DNA of 64,000 nucleotides, from positions 164,810-228,809 of the forward strand of contig NZ_JODS01000022.1 of the NCBI RefSeq assembly GCF_000718025.1, in the 5' to 3' direction. This document shows, one piece after another, positions 34,412 to 42,217 of this stretch. Each line of letters starts with the position of its first letter. The first letter of the stretch is position 1. Below the pieces are notes generated by a model that was given only the letters and a program-made list of their open reading frames with translations, made no database searches and was not told where the DNA came from. The stretch comes from Kitasatospora purpeofusca. GTDB taxonomy: Bacteria > Actinomycetota > Actinomycetes > Streptomycetales > Streptomycetaceae. Made by a program: the position numbers and the translations under genes.

Positions 34412-34564
34412 GTTCGTCGGTGCGTCGGTACGCCGAAAAAGTCGGTACGTCAGTACGTCGGTGGGTCGCTACGTCGATGGGTCGGTAGGGCAGTACGTCG
34501 GTATGTCGGTACAGCGGTAGGTCGGTAGGGCAGCAGGTCGGTACGGCGGCAGGTCGACGAATCG
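34412..34564 (-). repeat. Degenerate 8-bp tandem repeat, about 19 units
   Basis: Consecutive 8-bp units of consensus GTACGTCG fill this stretch, with variants such as GTGGGTCG, GTAGGGCA and GCAGGTCG. The array is interrupted once by AAAAA plus half a unit (34436-34444). It lies wholly between two roadblock genes, in the leader of the last one. The unit is not a multiple of three and the array is not translated. Confidence 0.85.
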
Positions 34565-34589
34565 GCCCGCCGGGAGCCCGGGGCGGGTG

Positions 34590-35030
34590 TCAGTACTCCC
34601 GGGCGTCCTTGGGCAGGAGGGTGTCGTTCAGGAGCGCGGTGATGCGCTGGGCGGAACGGCGGGCCTCCAGGTGCAGGCGGCCGACGTTCGCGTCCGGGTG
34701 GGCGAGGAGGGTGAGCACGCAGCTCCCTCCCGCCGCGTAGGTGGCGACATAGCCGTGCTCACCGCGGACCAGCGACTCCCGGAACTCGCCCTGGCCGGTG
34801 CTGTCGGCGAGCCGTTGGGCCAGGCTGAGCGAGGCCGCGGTCATCGCCGCCAGGCCCGAGGGCTCGGTCCCGTGGGTGTCGTGGGCGACCAACAGGCCGT
34901 CCACACTGGCCACCAGACCGCCGGCGAGATGCGGTACCCGGTGCTTGATGGCGCGGAGTTCGGCCAGCAGCTCGGTCTCCAAGGCGATCAGTTGTCTCCT
35001 TCCGACACGCTGCTTGAGCGCCCGCCTCAT
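34590..35030 (-). CDS. Roadblock/LC7-domain protein (CvnB-like)
   Basis: A 146-residue roadblock/LC7 protein. After a basic start (MRRALKQRVGRRQLIALETEL) the domain reads LAGGLVASVDGLLVAHDTHG, MTAASLSLAQRLADSTGQGEF and GCVLTLLAHPDANVGRLHLEARR style segments. The SVDGL...H pattern is typical of CvnB proteins, which act with a histidine-kinase-like CvnA and a GTPase CvnD at the membrane. No such partners are encoded beside it. It starts 34 nt after the stop of the DUF4388-like gene, so it is probably translated from the same transcript. Confidence 0.85.
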   Translation of the reverse strand: MRRALKQRVGRRQLIALETELLAELRAIKHRVPHLAGGLVASVDGLLVAHDTHGTEPSGLAAMTAASLSLAQRLADSTGQGEFRESLVRGEHGYVATYAAGGSCVLTLLAHPDANVGRLHLEARRSAQRITALLNDTLLPKDAREY

Positions 35031-35064
35031 GGCCGTGCGGGGGGCGTCGCGGGCGGAGAGTGGT

Positions 35065-36201
35065 TCAAAGTCTGGCCTCCAGAAGGGTTCGGACCCGGAT
35101 CAGCAGAGCTGTGTCCGGATCGGCGGCGGTGAGCGGGAGGGCGGTGGTCCGCGGCCCGGACGCGGCCTGCGCCGGTACGGACGGAACCGTCGGCAGCGGC
35201 GGAGCCGCGGGAGCCGACGGAGCCGCCGCGCGGCCGGTGAGCGCGGCGAGCGCCGCGCCGGGAACACGCCGGTGCAGACCGCCGGGCCCCCTCGGCACCG
35301 GCACCGCGCCGACCGTCCCGACGCCCGGGCCCGGCCCGACCCCCGGCGCGACGCCCGCCGCGCACCCGGCTCCGACGCCGGAGCCAGTGCCGGCTCCGGG
35401 AGCGGTGCCGGCCCCGGGACCGGCGAGCAGTCCGGCGGCGGCGAGGCGGCGGACGTCCGCCGTGGTGGCGAACGCGGACCGGCCGAACAGCCGGGCCAGC
35501 TCCGCGACGGTTCTCCGGCCGTCCGCGCGGTCGAGCAGCTCGTACTGGCGCCGGGTCGGCGGACGCACCCGGCGGGCGTGGCGCCCGGGGGCGGGGGCCT
35601 GGGCGGCGGTCCGGCGCAGCGGCACGGTGTCGAGCTGCGCCGAGGGCCAGATCCGGTCGAGCAGGTGCCGCCGGCGTTCGGCCTCGCGGCGGAGCCGGTG
35701 GGCGCCGACCGCGGCCACCGGGCCGAGCCAGTGCCGCATGCCCGGGGCGAAGGTCCAGGAGGCGAGGGTGGCAGGTGTGTCGAGCAGGAAGCAGGCGGCG
35801 TCGTAGAGGGTGCCGAGGTGGCAGAGTTCGAGTTCGCCGCGGGTGAGCCGGCCCTGTTCGACCAGGGCCTCGCCGACCCGGGCGTACGGGCCGAAGCGGT
35901 GGACGGCCTCCTGCCAGGTGTCCGGATCGAGCCGTCCGCTGGTGGTGAGCAGCGTGGCGAGGTCGGGGGCCCGGTGGGACTCGGCGTGGGTGACCAGGCC
36001 GTCGACCAGGTAGACGGTTCCGGCGGGGCCGCGCAGGGCGCCGGTGGCCCGTTCGGCGGCGAGCCGTTCGACGGCCGCGCCCGGGGTCCAGCCGGGGTCG
36101 ACGGCGACCGGGAGCACGGGCGCGACCGGGCCGGCCGGTGGCCGGAAGCCGACCTGGGTGCCGACGGTGGCGGCCGGGTCGCTGGTGACGGGGTTCGTCA
36201 T
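35065..36201 (-). CDS. DUF4388-like protein with helix-turn-helix-like middle region
   Basis: A 378-residue protein starting at ATG 36201, which overlaps the first roadblock stop (ATGA). Residues about 40-145 resemble DUF4388/PatA N-terminal domains: ERATGALRGPAGTVYLVDGL, LTTSGRLDPDTWQ, VGEALVEQGRLTRGELE. Residues about 225-275 (QYELLDRADGRRTVAELARL, then FGRSAFATTADVRRLAAAGL) look like a winged-helix module. A Gly/Pro/Ala-rich linker (about 275-345) follows, with a short helical end. DUF4388 proteins occur with roadblock proteins and GTPases in bacterial signalling. A regulatory scaffold role is inferred; direct DNA binding is not shown. Confidence 0.75.
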   Translation of the reverse strand: MTNPVTSDPAATVGTQVGFRPPAGPVAPVLPVAVDPGWTPGAAVERLAAERATGALRGPAGTVYLVDGLVTHAESHRAPDLATLLTTSGRLDPDTWQEAVHRFGPYARVGEALVEQGRLTRGELELCHLGTLYDAACFLLDTPATLASWTFAPGMRHWLGPVAAVGAHRLRREAERRRHLLDRIWPSAQLDTVPLRRTAAQAPAPGRHARRVRPPTRRQYELLDRADGRRTVAELARLFGRSAFATTADVRRLAAAGLLAGPGAGTAPGAGTGSGVGAGCAAGVAPGVGPGPGVGTVGAVPVPRGPGGLHRRVPGAALAALTGRAAAPSAPAAPPLPTVPSVPAQAASGPRTTALPLTAADPDTALLIRVRTLLEARL

Positions 36202-36581
36202 CCGAGCACCAGTTCCTCGGCGAGCGACTGGAGCCGGTAGCGGGCGCCGGCGAGGTTGCCCTCGGCCCGGTCCAGCCAGAGGTGCAGGACGAGGCGGCTG
36301 TCGAAGACGGTATCGATGAAGCAAAGGAGGTGGTAACTGCGGCCCGCGGTCAGGATGATGTCCTGCAACGGTGCCTTGCCGTCCTCCGCCGCGGTGAAGG
36401 TGGCTCCCTCGACGGCCGCCCGGACCAGGTCGGTCGCCTCCGCCGCCGTGGTGTCGTGGTCGCCGGTCGGACTGACTCCGACGCTGCCAAGGGCGAGTCC
36501 GCTGCTCCAGTCGATCAGACCGGCGGCGCGGGCCCCGGCGATGGCCATCGCCTGGGACAGGCACTCGTCGATACCCGGCAC
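36198..36581 (-). CDS. Roadblock/LC7-domain protein (first of operon)
   Basis: A 127-residue roadblock/LC7 protein from GTG 36581, supported by AAGGAG 7 nt upstream. The body reads CLSQAMAIAGARAAGLIDWS, SGLALGSVGVSPTGDHDTTA, IILTAGRSYHLLCFIDTVFD and LVLHLWLDRAEGNLAGARYR, parallel to the last gene of the operon, so the two may be paralogues able to form a heterodimer. It heads a four-gene operon: roadblock, DUF4388-like, roadblock, roadblock. The preceding 263 bp contain a five-copy 19-bp repeat that could control it. Confidence 0.84.
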   Translation of the reverse strand: MPGIDECLSQAMAIAGARAAGLIDWSSGLALGSVGVSPTGDHDTTAAEATDLVRAAVEGATFTAAEDGKAPLQDIILTAGRSYHLLCFIDTVFDSRLVLHLWLDRAEGNLAGARYRLQSLAEELVLG

Positions 36582-36844
36582 TCGGGCTCCTTCGGAGGGG
36601 TTCGGGGGAGGAAGCGGCGCAGGCCACGGCGCAGGGCGTGGCCGTCGGACGCCGACCGGACCGCCACCACGAGTGGCGGGTTCGACACGGAAGGCTACTG
36701 CCGGAACTCGTACGACGAACATTCCAATGGCATATTCACACCACAACCCGGTGTTTTCGGCCATCCTTTGACGCATCGTCAGCCCTGGAGGCCCGCCATT
36801 ACCGCTGCCCGGACGCCCGTACGCGATACGAACGAACGATCCAC

Positions 36845-36939
36845 GGACCGACCGAAGGCGTCCGGACCGACCGAAGGCGTCCGGACCGACCGAAGGCGTC
36901 CGGACCGACCGAAGGCGTCCGGACCGACCGAAGGCACCC
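36845..36939. repeat. 19-bp tandem repeat, five copies
   Basis: Unit ggaccgaccgaaggcgtcc begins at 36845, 36864, 36883, 36902 and 36921. The first four are identical and the fifth ends in ...ggcaccc. The unit itself begins gga and ends tcc, so each is weakly palindromic. The array lies about 260 bp before the roadblock operon start. It could be a regulator-binding array or slipped-strand product; coding is unlikely because the period is not a multiple of three. Confidence 0.9.
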
Positions 36940-37000
36940 GGGCCGCCGGGGCCACTCCGGCGCAGCACGAAGAAGCGGCCGCCCCCCGAGGGGGACGACC

Positions 37001-37149
37001 GCTTCCGTTGGAGCGCCAGGCCCGGGTCGCACGGACTCTCCCTACTGAAAGTAGGGCGTGCTCTGGTAGCACCGCTGACGCCTGCTCGATCCGATCCGAT
37101 CCCCGCTGCGCGAAGATCGTTTCCTTTCGACGGGATGAACATTAGCAGG
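37001..37149 (+). repeat. Dispersed hairpin repeat, copy A (divergent member)
   Basis: Shares with copies B-D the blocks tggagcgccaggcccgggt, gcacggactctcc, gctctggtagcaccgctgac and a cctttcgacgggatgaac-like end. Its central hairpin (37040-37056, ccctact-gaa-agtaggg) has two base pairs changed on both arms relative to the other copies, so pairing is kept. A second hairpin, gtgct-ctggt-agcac, is at 37058-37072. It lies about 100 bp before the AlkB-like gene. Confidence 0.8.
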
Positions 37150-37213
37150 CGATCGCGCCTGGTCAGAAATCGGTTCACCGACCCCCGCCCCCGATCCTCA
37201 CCCACCCTCTTAT

Positions 37214-37229
37214 TCGTATGCATGTTCGA
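37214..37229 (+). promoter_or_regulatory. Possible degenerate LexA box
   Basis: TCGTATGCATGTTCGA has a perfect right half of the actinobacterial SOS box (TCGAAC-N4-GTTCGA) and three of six left-half bases. It is 22 bp before the start of an AlkB-like repair gene, which makes damage control plausible, but the match is weak. Confidence 0.3.
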
Positions 37230-37250
37230 TTCCAGGCGTAGGCTGGAGCC

Positions 37251-37898
37251 ATGAGCACCACCGCCGCCGTCCACCTCCAGCCGTCCCTGTTCGACGACCC
37301 CGGCCCGGCCGGGCCGGCCCTCGGGCCGCTGACCGGCGTGCGCCGGGAGATCCTGGGGGCCGACGCCTGGGTGGACGTGCTGCCGGGCTGGCTGCACGGC
37401 GCCGACCGGCTGTTCGAACAGCTGGCCGCCGAGGTGCCCTGGCGGGCCGAGCGCCGCGAGATGTACGAGCGGACCGTGGACGTCCCCAGGCTGCTCGCCT
37501 CCTACCGGGAGGACGACCCGCCGCCGCACCCGGTGCTGGGCGCTGCCCGGGCGGCGCTGAGCGGGTACTACCGGCCCGAACTGGGCGAGCCCTTCCGCAC
37601 CCTGGGGCTCTGCTACTACCGGGACGGCCGGGACAGCGTGGCCTGGCACGGCGACCGGATCGGCCGCGGGGAACGCGAGGACACCATGGTGGCGATCCTC
37701 TCGGTCGGCGAGCCCCGGGCCCTGCTGCTGCGGCCCCGGGGCGGCGGCGGGCCGGTGGTCCGGCACCGGCTGGGGCACGGCGACCTGCTGGTGATGGGCG
37801 GCTCCTGCCAGCGGACCTGGGAGCACGCGGTACCCAAGACGGCCCGGCCGGCCGGGCCCCGGATCAGCGTCCAGTTCCGGCCGCGCGGCGTCTCCTGA
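37251..37898 (+). CDS. alkB: AlkB-like 2-oxoglutarate/Fe(II)-dependent dioxygenase
   Basis: A 215-residue protein of normal AlkB length. The iron-binding HxD is in VAWHGDRIG, the distal His in TWEHAVPK, and the 2-oxoglutarate-binding Arg in GPRISVQFR. The nucleotide-flipping lid region contains CYYRDGRDS. Proteins of this family repair N-alkylated bases in DNA or RNA by oxidative demethylation. The N-terminal region keeps LFDDPGPA, common in actinobacterial AlkB. GGCTGGAG just before ATG 37251 acts as ribosome site. Preceded by repeat copy A and a possible SOS box. Confidence 0.9.
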   Translation: MSTTAAVHLQPSLFDDPGPAGPALGPLTGVRREILGADAWVDVLPGWLHGADRLFEQLAAEVPWRAERREMYERTVDVPRLLASYREDDPPPHPVLGAARAALSGYYRPELGEPFRTLGLCYYRDGRDSVAWHGDRIGRGEREDTMVAILSVGEPRALLLRPRGGGGPVVRHRLGHGDLLVMGGSCQRTWEHAVPKTARPAGPRISVQFRPRGVS

Positions 37899-37941
37899 GA
37901 CCGGCGCCGGGGTCCGGGGCCGGGGTCCGGCGCCGGGCCCT

Positions 37942-37958
37942 GCGGGCGTTACGCCCGC
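37942..37958 (-). terminator. Small hairpin containing the stop codon
   Basis: gcgggcg-tta-cgcccgc: a 7-bp stem whose loop is the TAA stop codon of the minus-strand nucleotidyltransferase gene. It sits between convergent genes and may help ending both. Confidence 0.35.
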
Positions 37959-38485
37959 GCCGGGGCAGCCAGCGCCGCCCGCAGCCGGGCGATGTCCTGG
38001 GCGTCCTTCGCCCGCCGGGGGCGACGCGGGTCCCAGACCGGCATCATCCGCTTGATCTCGATCTGCGCCTCGGCGGCGACCACCGGGCAGACCAGCCCGT
38101 CGATCCGCCCCGGCGGCCCGTCCAGCAGCCCGGCCGGCCAGGCCGTCCCGGCCCAGGGCCCGCCGGCCACCAGCACCCGGCCGTCCGGCGCGAGGTCCAC
38201 CAGGGCGAAGCTCGACTCCAAGCCGTCCTTGACGAAGTCCAGCTGCTGTTCCGGCGGCACGCCCTCCAGCGGCGTGTACCCGAGGGCGCCGAGGCCGACG
38301 GCGAGCGCGGCGGCGTCGGCGGCCGGGGCGAACCAGTCGATGTCCTCGTGGTCGCGGGTCGGCCCACCGAGGAAGAAGTCCATCGCCCAGCCGCCCCGCA
38401 GCCAGACACGGGTGCCGAGACGGCGGGCGAGGCCCACCGTCTCGGCGATCTGCGCGAGTTGCCCGTCGGCACGTTCCCGGTCCAT
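37949..38485 (-). CDS. Nucleotidyltransferase-fold protein (aminoglycoside adenylyltransferase-like)
   Basis: A 178-residue protein starting at ATG 38485 with GGAGGTGGGG upstream. The nucleotidyltransferase signature is visible as LRGGWAMDFFLGGPTRDHED followed by IDWF: a Gly-Gly-Trp turn and two-acid metal site. This is the pattern of the ANT(2'')-like family of small nucleotidyltransferases. It may adenylylate a small molecule or another macromolecule; resistance function is not established, and many such genes are chromosomal housekeeping proteins of unknown substrate. The 161-bp MITE lies 81 bp upstream of its start, so its promoter may be altered. Confidence 0.8.
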   Translation of the reverse strand: MDRERADGQLAQIAETVGLARRLGTRVWLRGGWAMDFFLGGPTRDHEDIDWFAPAADAAALAVGLGALGYTPLEGVPPEQQLDFVKDGLESSFALVDLAPDGRVLVAGGPWAGTAWPAGLLDGPPGRIDGLVCPVVAAEAQIEIKRMMPVWDPRRPRRAKDAQDIARLRAALAAPARA

Positions 38486-38566
38486 GGACCCCACCTCCAC
38501 GGGCCCGGACGCTACACCCGCCGCAGCCCCTCCGTCGCGGCGATTTCCGCCGAAGAACAGCACCTA

Positions 38567-38727
38567 GGCCCTCTCTTTCGGATCACGTCGGACGAGCGGG
38601 CGTCGTTGGAGTGCGTGCATCGGCGGTGCGGAGGAGGGAGTCCATGCGGAGCATCGGCGACCGACGACAAGCCGGCGAGGTGCGTGCTCCGGCGGCGACC
38701 GCCTGGCGTGATCCGAAAGAGAGGACC
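38567..38727. mobile_element. MITE, 161 bp, with 21-bp terminal inverted repeats
   Basis: Ends ggccctctctttcggatca...tgatccgaaagagaggacc match as inverted repeats with one mismatch over 21 bp or more. TA is duplicated at each side (38565-38566 and 38728-38729). No transposase is encoded inside, so it must be mobilised in trans. The TA duplication fits IS630/Tc1-type, or a TA-preferring IS5 relative. Its right end supplies the C of the stop codon of the neighbouring permease gene. Confidence 0.88.
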
Positions 38728-39575
38728 TAGTCCTTGACGGCGCCCGCCAGCCCGGAGACCAGCTTGCGCTGCACCGCGATGAAGAAGATCAGCACCGGCA
38801 CGGTCATCAGCGTCGAGGCCGCCATGATGCCGCCCCAGTCGTTCTCGTCCGGCTTGAAGAACACCAGCAGCGCGGAGGGCAGGGTCTGGTTCTCGGTCGC
38901 GCTGATGATGAAGGTCTTGGCGAAGACGAAGTCGTTCCACGCCGCGATGAAGGAGAACACGCTGGTCGCGGCCAGCCCGGGGGCGACCAGCGGCAGCAGC
39001 ACCGTCCAGAGGATCCTGGTCCGGCTCGCGCCGTCGATCTGCGCGGCCTCCTCGATCGACACCGGCACCGCGGCGACGAAGCCCCGCATCATCCAGATCC
39101 CGAACGGCAGCGAGAAGGCCAGCTGCACCAGGATCAGCGAGGCCAGGGTGTTGAGGCCGATGCCAGGCGCGAACCGGCCCGCGTCGCGGAACATGAAGAA
39201 CAGCGGGATGGTGAGCGCCTCGACCGGGATCATCTGGGCGATCAGGAACATCACCATGATGGTGGTGCGGAAACGGAACCTGAACCTGGTCACCGCGACC
39301 GCCGCGAGGAAGACCACCAGCGCGGAGAGCACCACCACGGACAGCGCGATCACCAGGCTGTTGACGAAGTACCGCCCGAAGCCGTCCACGCTCAGCACCT
39401 GGCGGAAGCTCTCCAGGGTGGGGTGGGCCGTCCACGGCCGGGGGTCGAGCGACTGCACCTCGCCCTTCGGCTTGAAGGCCGAGAGCACCATCCAGAAGAT
39501 CGGGAAGGCGGTGACGACGGCCACCAGGAGGGCGGTGGTGTTGGCGCCGAGGCGCCAGCGGCTACGGGCGTTCAC
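38727..39575 (-). CDS. Sugar ABC transporter permease, MalG type
   Basis: A 282-residue permease with six predicted membrane spans. The coupling EAA loop is VPVSIEEAAQIDGASRTRIL, followed by PLVAPGLAATSVFSFIAAWN, both typical of carbohydrate ABC permeases. GTG 39575 overlaps the stop of the partner permease (GTGA). The stop codon TAG at 38727-38729 is formed by the last base of the MITE plus the duplicated TA; the C-terminus LVSGLAGAVKD looks complete for the family, so little or nothing was lost. No ATPase gene is present here; such systems usually share the multi-sugar ATPase MsiK encoded elsewhere. Confidence 0.92.
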   Translation of the reverse strand: MNARSRWRLGANTTALLVAVVTAFPIFWMVLSAFKPKGEVQSLDPRPWTAHPTLESFRQVLSVDGFGRYFVNSLVIALSVVVLSALVVFLAAVAVTRFRFRFRTTIMVMFLIAQMIPVEALTIPLFFMFRDAGRFAPGIGLNTLASLILVQLAFSLPFGIWMMRGFVAAVPVSIEEAAQIDGASRTRILWTVLLPLVAPGLAATSVFSFIAAWNDFVFAKTFIISATENQTLPSALLVFFKPDENDWGGIMAASTLMTVPVLIFFIAVQRKLVSGLAGAVKD

Positions 39576-40549
39576 AGTTCGTTCCCCGTCCTGCGCAGCG
39601 AGCGGATGTAGAGGACGGTCGGGATCACCAGGACCAGCAGCATGATCACGCCGATGGCCGCGCCCAGCCCGTACTGGGAGGAGGCGAAGGCCTTCTGGTA
39701 GGCGTAGACGTTGAGGACGAGGTTCTGGCCGGCGATGCCGCCGCCCTCGGTCATCACGTAGATCTGGGTGAAGACCTTGAAGTCCCAGATGACCGACTGG
39801 ATCACCACGATGGTCAGGATCGGCCGGAGCATCGGGGCGGTGATCCGGCGGAAGGTGGTCCAGGTGTTGGCGCCGTCCAGCGCCGCCGCCTCCAGCACCT
39901 CCGCCGGGATCGCCCTGATGCCCGCGTAGAGCGTCACCATGACGAACGGGAAGGAGTGCCAGACGACGACGGCACCGACGATCAGGAAGGCCGTCCACTT
40001 GTCGTAGAACCAGTTGAACTCGTGGAAGCCGTCCAGGCCGATGCCCACCAGGGTCTTGTTGACCAGACCGAGGTTGGTGTCGAACAGGAAGCTCCACACC
40101 GTCGAGCCGGTCATCGCCGGCGCCGCCCAGGCCGCCATCGCGGCGGTGGTCAGCACCAGTCGGGGCACCCGGCCCACCCTGGTCAGCAGCACCGCGAGGG
40201 TGGCGCCGACGGCCAGGGTGGCGACCACGCAGAACGCGGCGAAGCCGAGCGTCTGCGACAGCACCGACCAGAACTGCCCGTCGCTCAGGATCTTCCGGTA
40301 GTTGCCGAGGCCGACGAAGCTCGTCGGCACGCCGCCGGAGGCCTGCGCCTGCCCGAAGTTCAGGACGGACAGCAGACCGAGCTGGTAGATCGGGTAGGCG
40401 ACCAGCGGGATCATGACGACCGCCGCCGGCAGCAGGAGCAGCAGTGGGGTACGGCGGCGGCCGCGCGGGGGCGCGGCCGCCGCGGCGCCCCGGCGCCGCC
40501 CGCTCGGGGAGGGCGGCGCCGCCGGGGCGGTCGTGGTGGGTGCGGACAC
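39572..40549 (-). CDS. Sugar ABC transporter permease, MalF type
   Basis: A 325-residue permease with six spans after a basic, Ala/Pro-rich cytoplasmic N-terminus. The EAA loop is PAEVLEAAALDGANTWTTFR. It forms the heterodimeric channel with the MalG-type partner, whose start overlaps this stop. GTG 40549 is 37 bp after the binding-protein stop, so the three genes are one operon. The sugar is not identifiable from the permease alone. Confidence 0.92.
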   Translation of the reverse strand: MSAPTTTAPAAPPSPSGRRRGAAAAAPPRGRRRTPLLLLLPAAVVMIPLVAYPIYQLGLLSVLNFGQAQASGGVPTSFVGLGNYRKILSDGQFWSVLSQTLGFAAFCVVATLAVGATLAVLLTRVGRVPRLVLTTAAMAAWAAPAMTGSTVWSFLFDTNLGLVNKTLVGIGLDGFHEFNWFYDKWTAFLIVGAVVVWHSFPFVMVTLYAGIRAIPAEVLEAAALDGANTWTTFRRITAPMLRPILTIVVIQSVIWDFKVFTQIYVMTEGGGIAGQNLVLNVYAYQKAFASSQYGLGAAIGVIMLLVLVIPTVLYIRSLRRTGNEL

Positions 40550-40586
40550 GTGCGGGACCTGCTCTCTGGATTCCCCGGGGGCGGGC

Positions 40587-41897
40587 TCAGCGGGCGGCGA
40601 AGGCCGAGGTGATCTGCGTGGCGGCGTCGCCCGAGGCCTTCGCCACGTCGGCCTTGCCGGTGACGACCTGCTGGAGCATGGTCGGGATGACGGCCTGCGC
40701 GTCGATCTGCGCCCAGGCCTGGTCCAGCGGGACGAAGCGGGTGCCGGCCGCGATGGTGTCGGTGAACGGCTTCAGGAAGGCGTCCTTGGCCGCGACCTTG
40801 GCGTTGACCGACTTCAGGGTCGGCAGGTTGCCCATCGCGTCGTACATCTGCTCCTGGTAGCCGGGGCCGGCCAGCAGCTGGGCGAACTGCACGGCCAGGG
40901 TGCGGTGCTTGGCCGCCTTCATCACGCCGAGGTTGTTGCCGCCGGCGAAGGCCGGGGCGATGCTGCCGGCCTTGGCGCCGGGCAGCGGGACGACCGCGTA
41001 CTTGTCCTTGGCCGCGCCCGCGTCCACCTTGCTGCGGCTGGAGTTGGGCAGGATCGCCATGGCGGCCTTGCCGGCCGCGAACAGGTCGACGGTCTTGCCG
41101 CCGGTGAGGTCGGCGCACTGCTGCGCCGGGCAGCCGGCCTCGTCGAAGAGGTCGGTGTAGCGCTTCACCCCGGTCTGCGAGGCGGCCGAGTTGATCGCCG
41201 CCTTGAACTTGTCGCCGTCCTTGGCGGCGATGTCGCCGCCCGCGTCCCAGACGAAGGGCAGCGCGCCGAAGGTGTACTTGCCGCCGATCGCGATGCCGAA
41301 GGTGTCGGAGTGCGCGGCGTGGATCTTCCGGGTGGCGGCGACCAGCTCGTCGTAGGAGGTCGGCGCGGCCAGTCCGGCCTCGGTGAACAGGTCGGTGCGG
41401 TAGTACAGCGCGCGCACGCCGACCCACCACGGCAGGCCGTAGGTCTTGCCGTCGAGCACGGCGGTCTTGGCGATCGCCGGGTCCAGGTCGCCCTTGTCCG
41501 CCCACTTGTCGAGGTCGGCGCCGATCTCGGCGAGGCCGCCGGCCGCGACGTAGCCGGGCAGGTCGGTGTTGCCGAACTCGACCAGGTCCGGGGCGCTGCT
41601 GGGGTCGTTGAACGCGCCCTTCATCTTGGCGGCGCGGGCCGAGGCGTCGGTGTCGATGTAGCTGACGTTGACGGTGACGCCCTGGTGGGCCGACTGGAAC
41701 TCGGTGACCGCCTTGGCGACCACCGCCTCCTTGGCGGCGTTGCCGGCCTCGTTGTACAGCCAGACCTGCAGGGTGCCGCTCTTGTCGTCGGCGGCCTTCT
41801 CGCCGGCCGGGACGGCGGTGCCGGGCGAACAGGCGGCGGCGGCAAGGCAGGTGGCGGCGAGAACGGCGGCCGCGGTGGTCCGTCTGACGATGCGCAT
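40587..41897 (-). CDS. Extracellular sugar-binding lipoprotein of ABC transporter
   Basis: A 436-residue lipoprotein. The signal peptide ends in a lipobox LAAAAC, giving a lipidated Cys at about 23. The mature chain has the type I sugar-binding fold: LQVWLYNEAGNAAKEAVVAK, PDLVEFGNTDLPGYVAAGGL, GLPWWVGVRALYYRTDLF, GKAAMAILPNSS. It captures an oligosaccharide outside the membrane and delivers it to the two permeases. A divergent IclR-family gene 320 bp away is the probable regulator. The family resembles N,N'-diacetylchitobiose/cellobiose-type binding proteins only in general layout; no ligand is assigned. Confidence 0.93.
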   Translation of the reverse strand: MRIVRRTTAAAVLAATCLAAAACSPGTAVPAGEKAADDKSGTLQVWLYNEAGNAAKEAVVAKAVTEFQSAHQGVTVNVSYIDTDASARAAKMKGAFNDPSSAPDLVEFGNTDLPGYVAAGGLAEIGADLDKWADKGDLDPAIAKTAVLDGKTYGLPWWVGVRALYYRTDLFTEAGLAAPTSYDELVAATRKIHAAHSDTFGIAIGGKYTFGALPFVWDAGGDIAAKDGDKFKAAINSAASQTGVKRYTDLFDEAGCPAQQCADLTGGKTVDLFAAGKAAMAILPNSSRSKVDAGAAKDKYAVVPLPGAKAGSIAPAFAGGNNLGVMKAAKHRTLAVQFAQLLAGPGYQEQMYDAMGNLPTLKSVNAKVAAKDAFLKPFTDTIAAGTRFVPLDQAWAQIDAQAVIPTMLQQVVTGKADVAKASGDAATQITSAFAAR

Positions 41898-42217
41898 GGG
41901 TGGGAAGCCTCCCCTCCCGACAGCTGCCGCCGGGACGCGCCGTCGCGGACGGGCACGTCGCAGCAGGCCCTGACCGGGGCCGATGGTGGATGTGGGGGTG
42001 GTGACGCGGGTGGGTACGGCAGTGCGGCCGCTCGTCTGGGCGGCGTCGCCTGCTCGATGCCAGGGACGTTAGGCGGGTGCGCGGACGACCAACAAGAGCC
42101 GATTCGGGAAGTTTTGCAGTGCACAACGCTGTATCGAAAACGCGGCCCGCATGCCCGTAGGGGGTACGGTTCGACAACCGCCGCAGTCGGACGGCGGAAC
42201 GAGAGGGGAACGGACCG
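41898..42217. promoter_or_regulatory. Divergent control region of sugar operon and IclR gene
   Basis: 320 bp without a gene. The AT-rich island 42106-42141 holds gtttt and aaaac as inverted arms (42111-42115, 42137-42141) around tgcagtgcacaacgctg, including TTG-N7-CAA at 42114-42126. It is the best place for the IclR-family operator and the start of both transcripts. Exact operator limits cannot be given from one sequence. Confidence 0.45.

Larger units (their letters stand above)
36582..37250. other. 669-bp intergenic region rich in repeats
   Basis: Divergent region between the roadblock operon and the AlkB-like gene. It contains a five-copy 19-bp tandem repeat (36845-36939), copy A of the dispersed hairpin repeat (about 37001-37149) and a possible degenerate LexA-type box (37214-37229). 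Local AT content is raised at 36715-36780. No protein-coding gene is supported. Confidence 0.7.

Noticed and set aside
34412..36939. Tandem repeats considered as CRISPR arrays
   Set aside because: Units of 8 and 19 bp are directly contiguous with no unique spacers, and no cas genes are present.
38727..40097. Single long frame spanning both sugar permeases
   Set aside because: The upstream part is an out-of-frame reading of the MalF-type gene. The GTGA overlap at 39572-39575 sets the true start.
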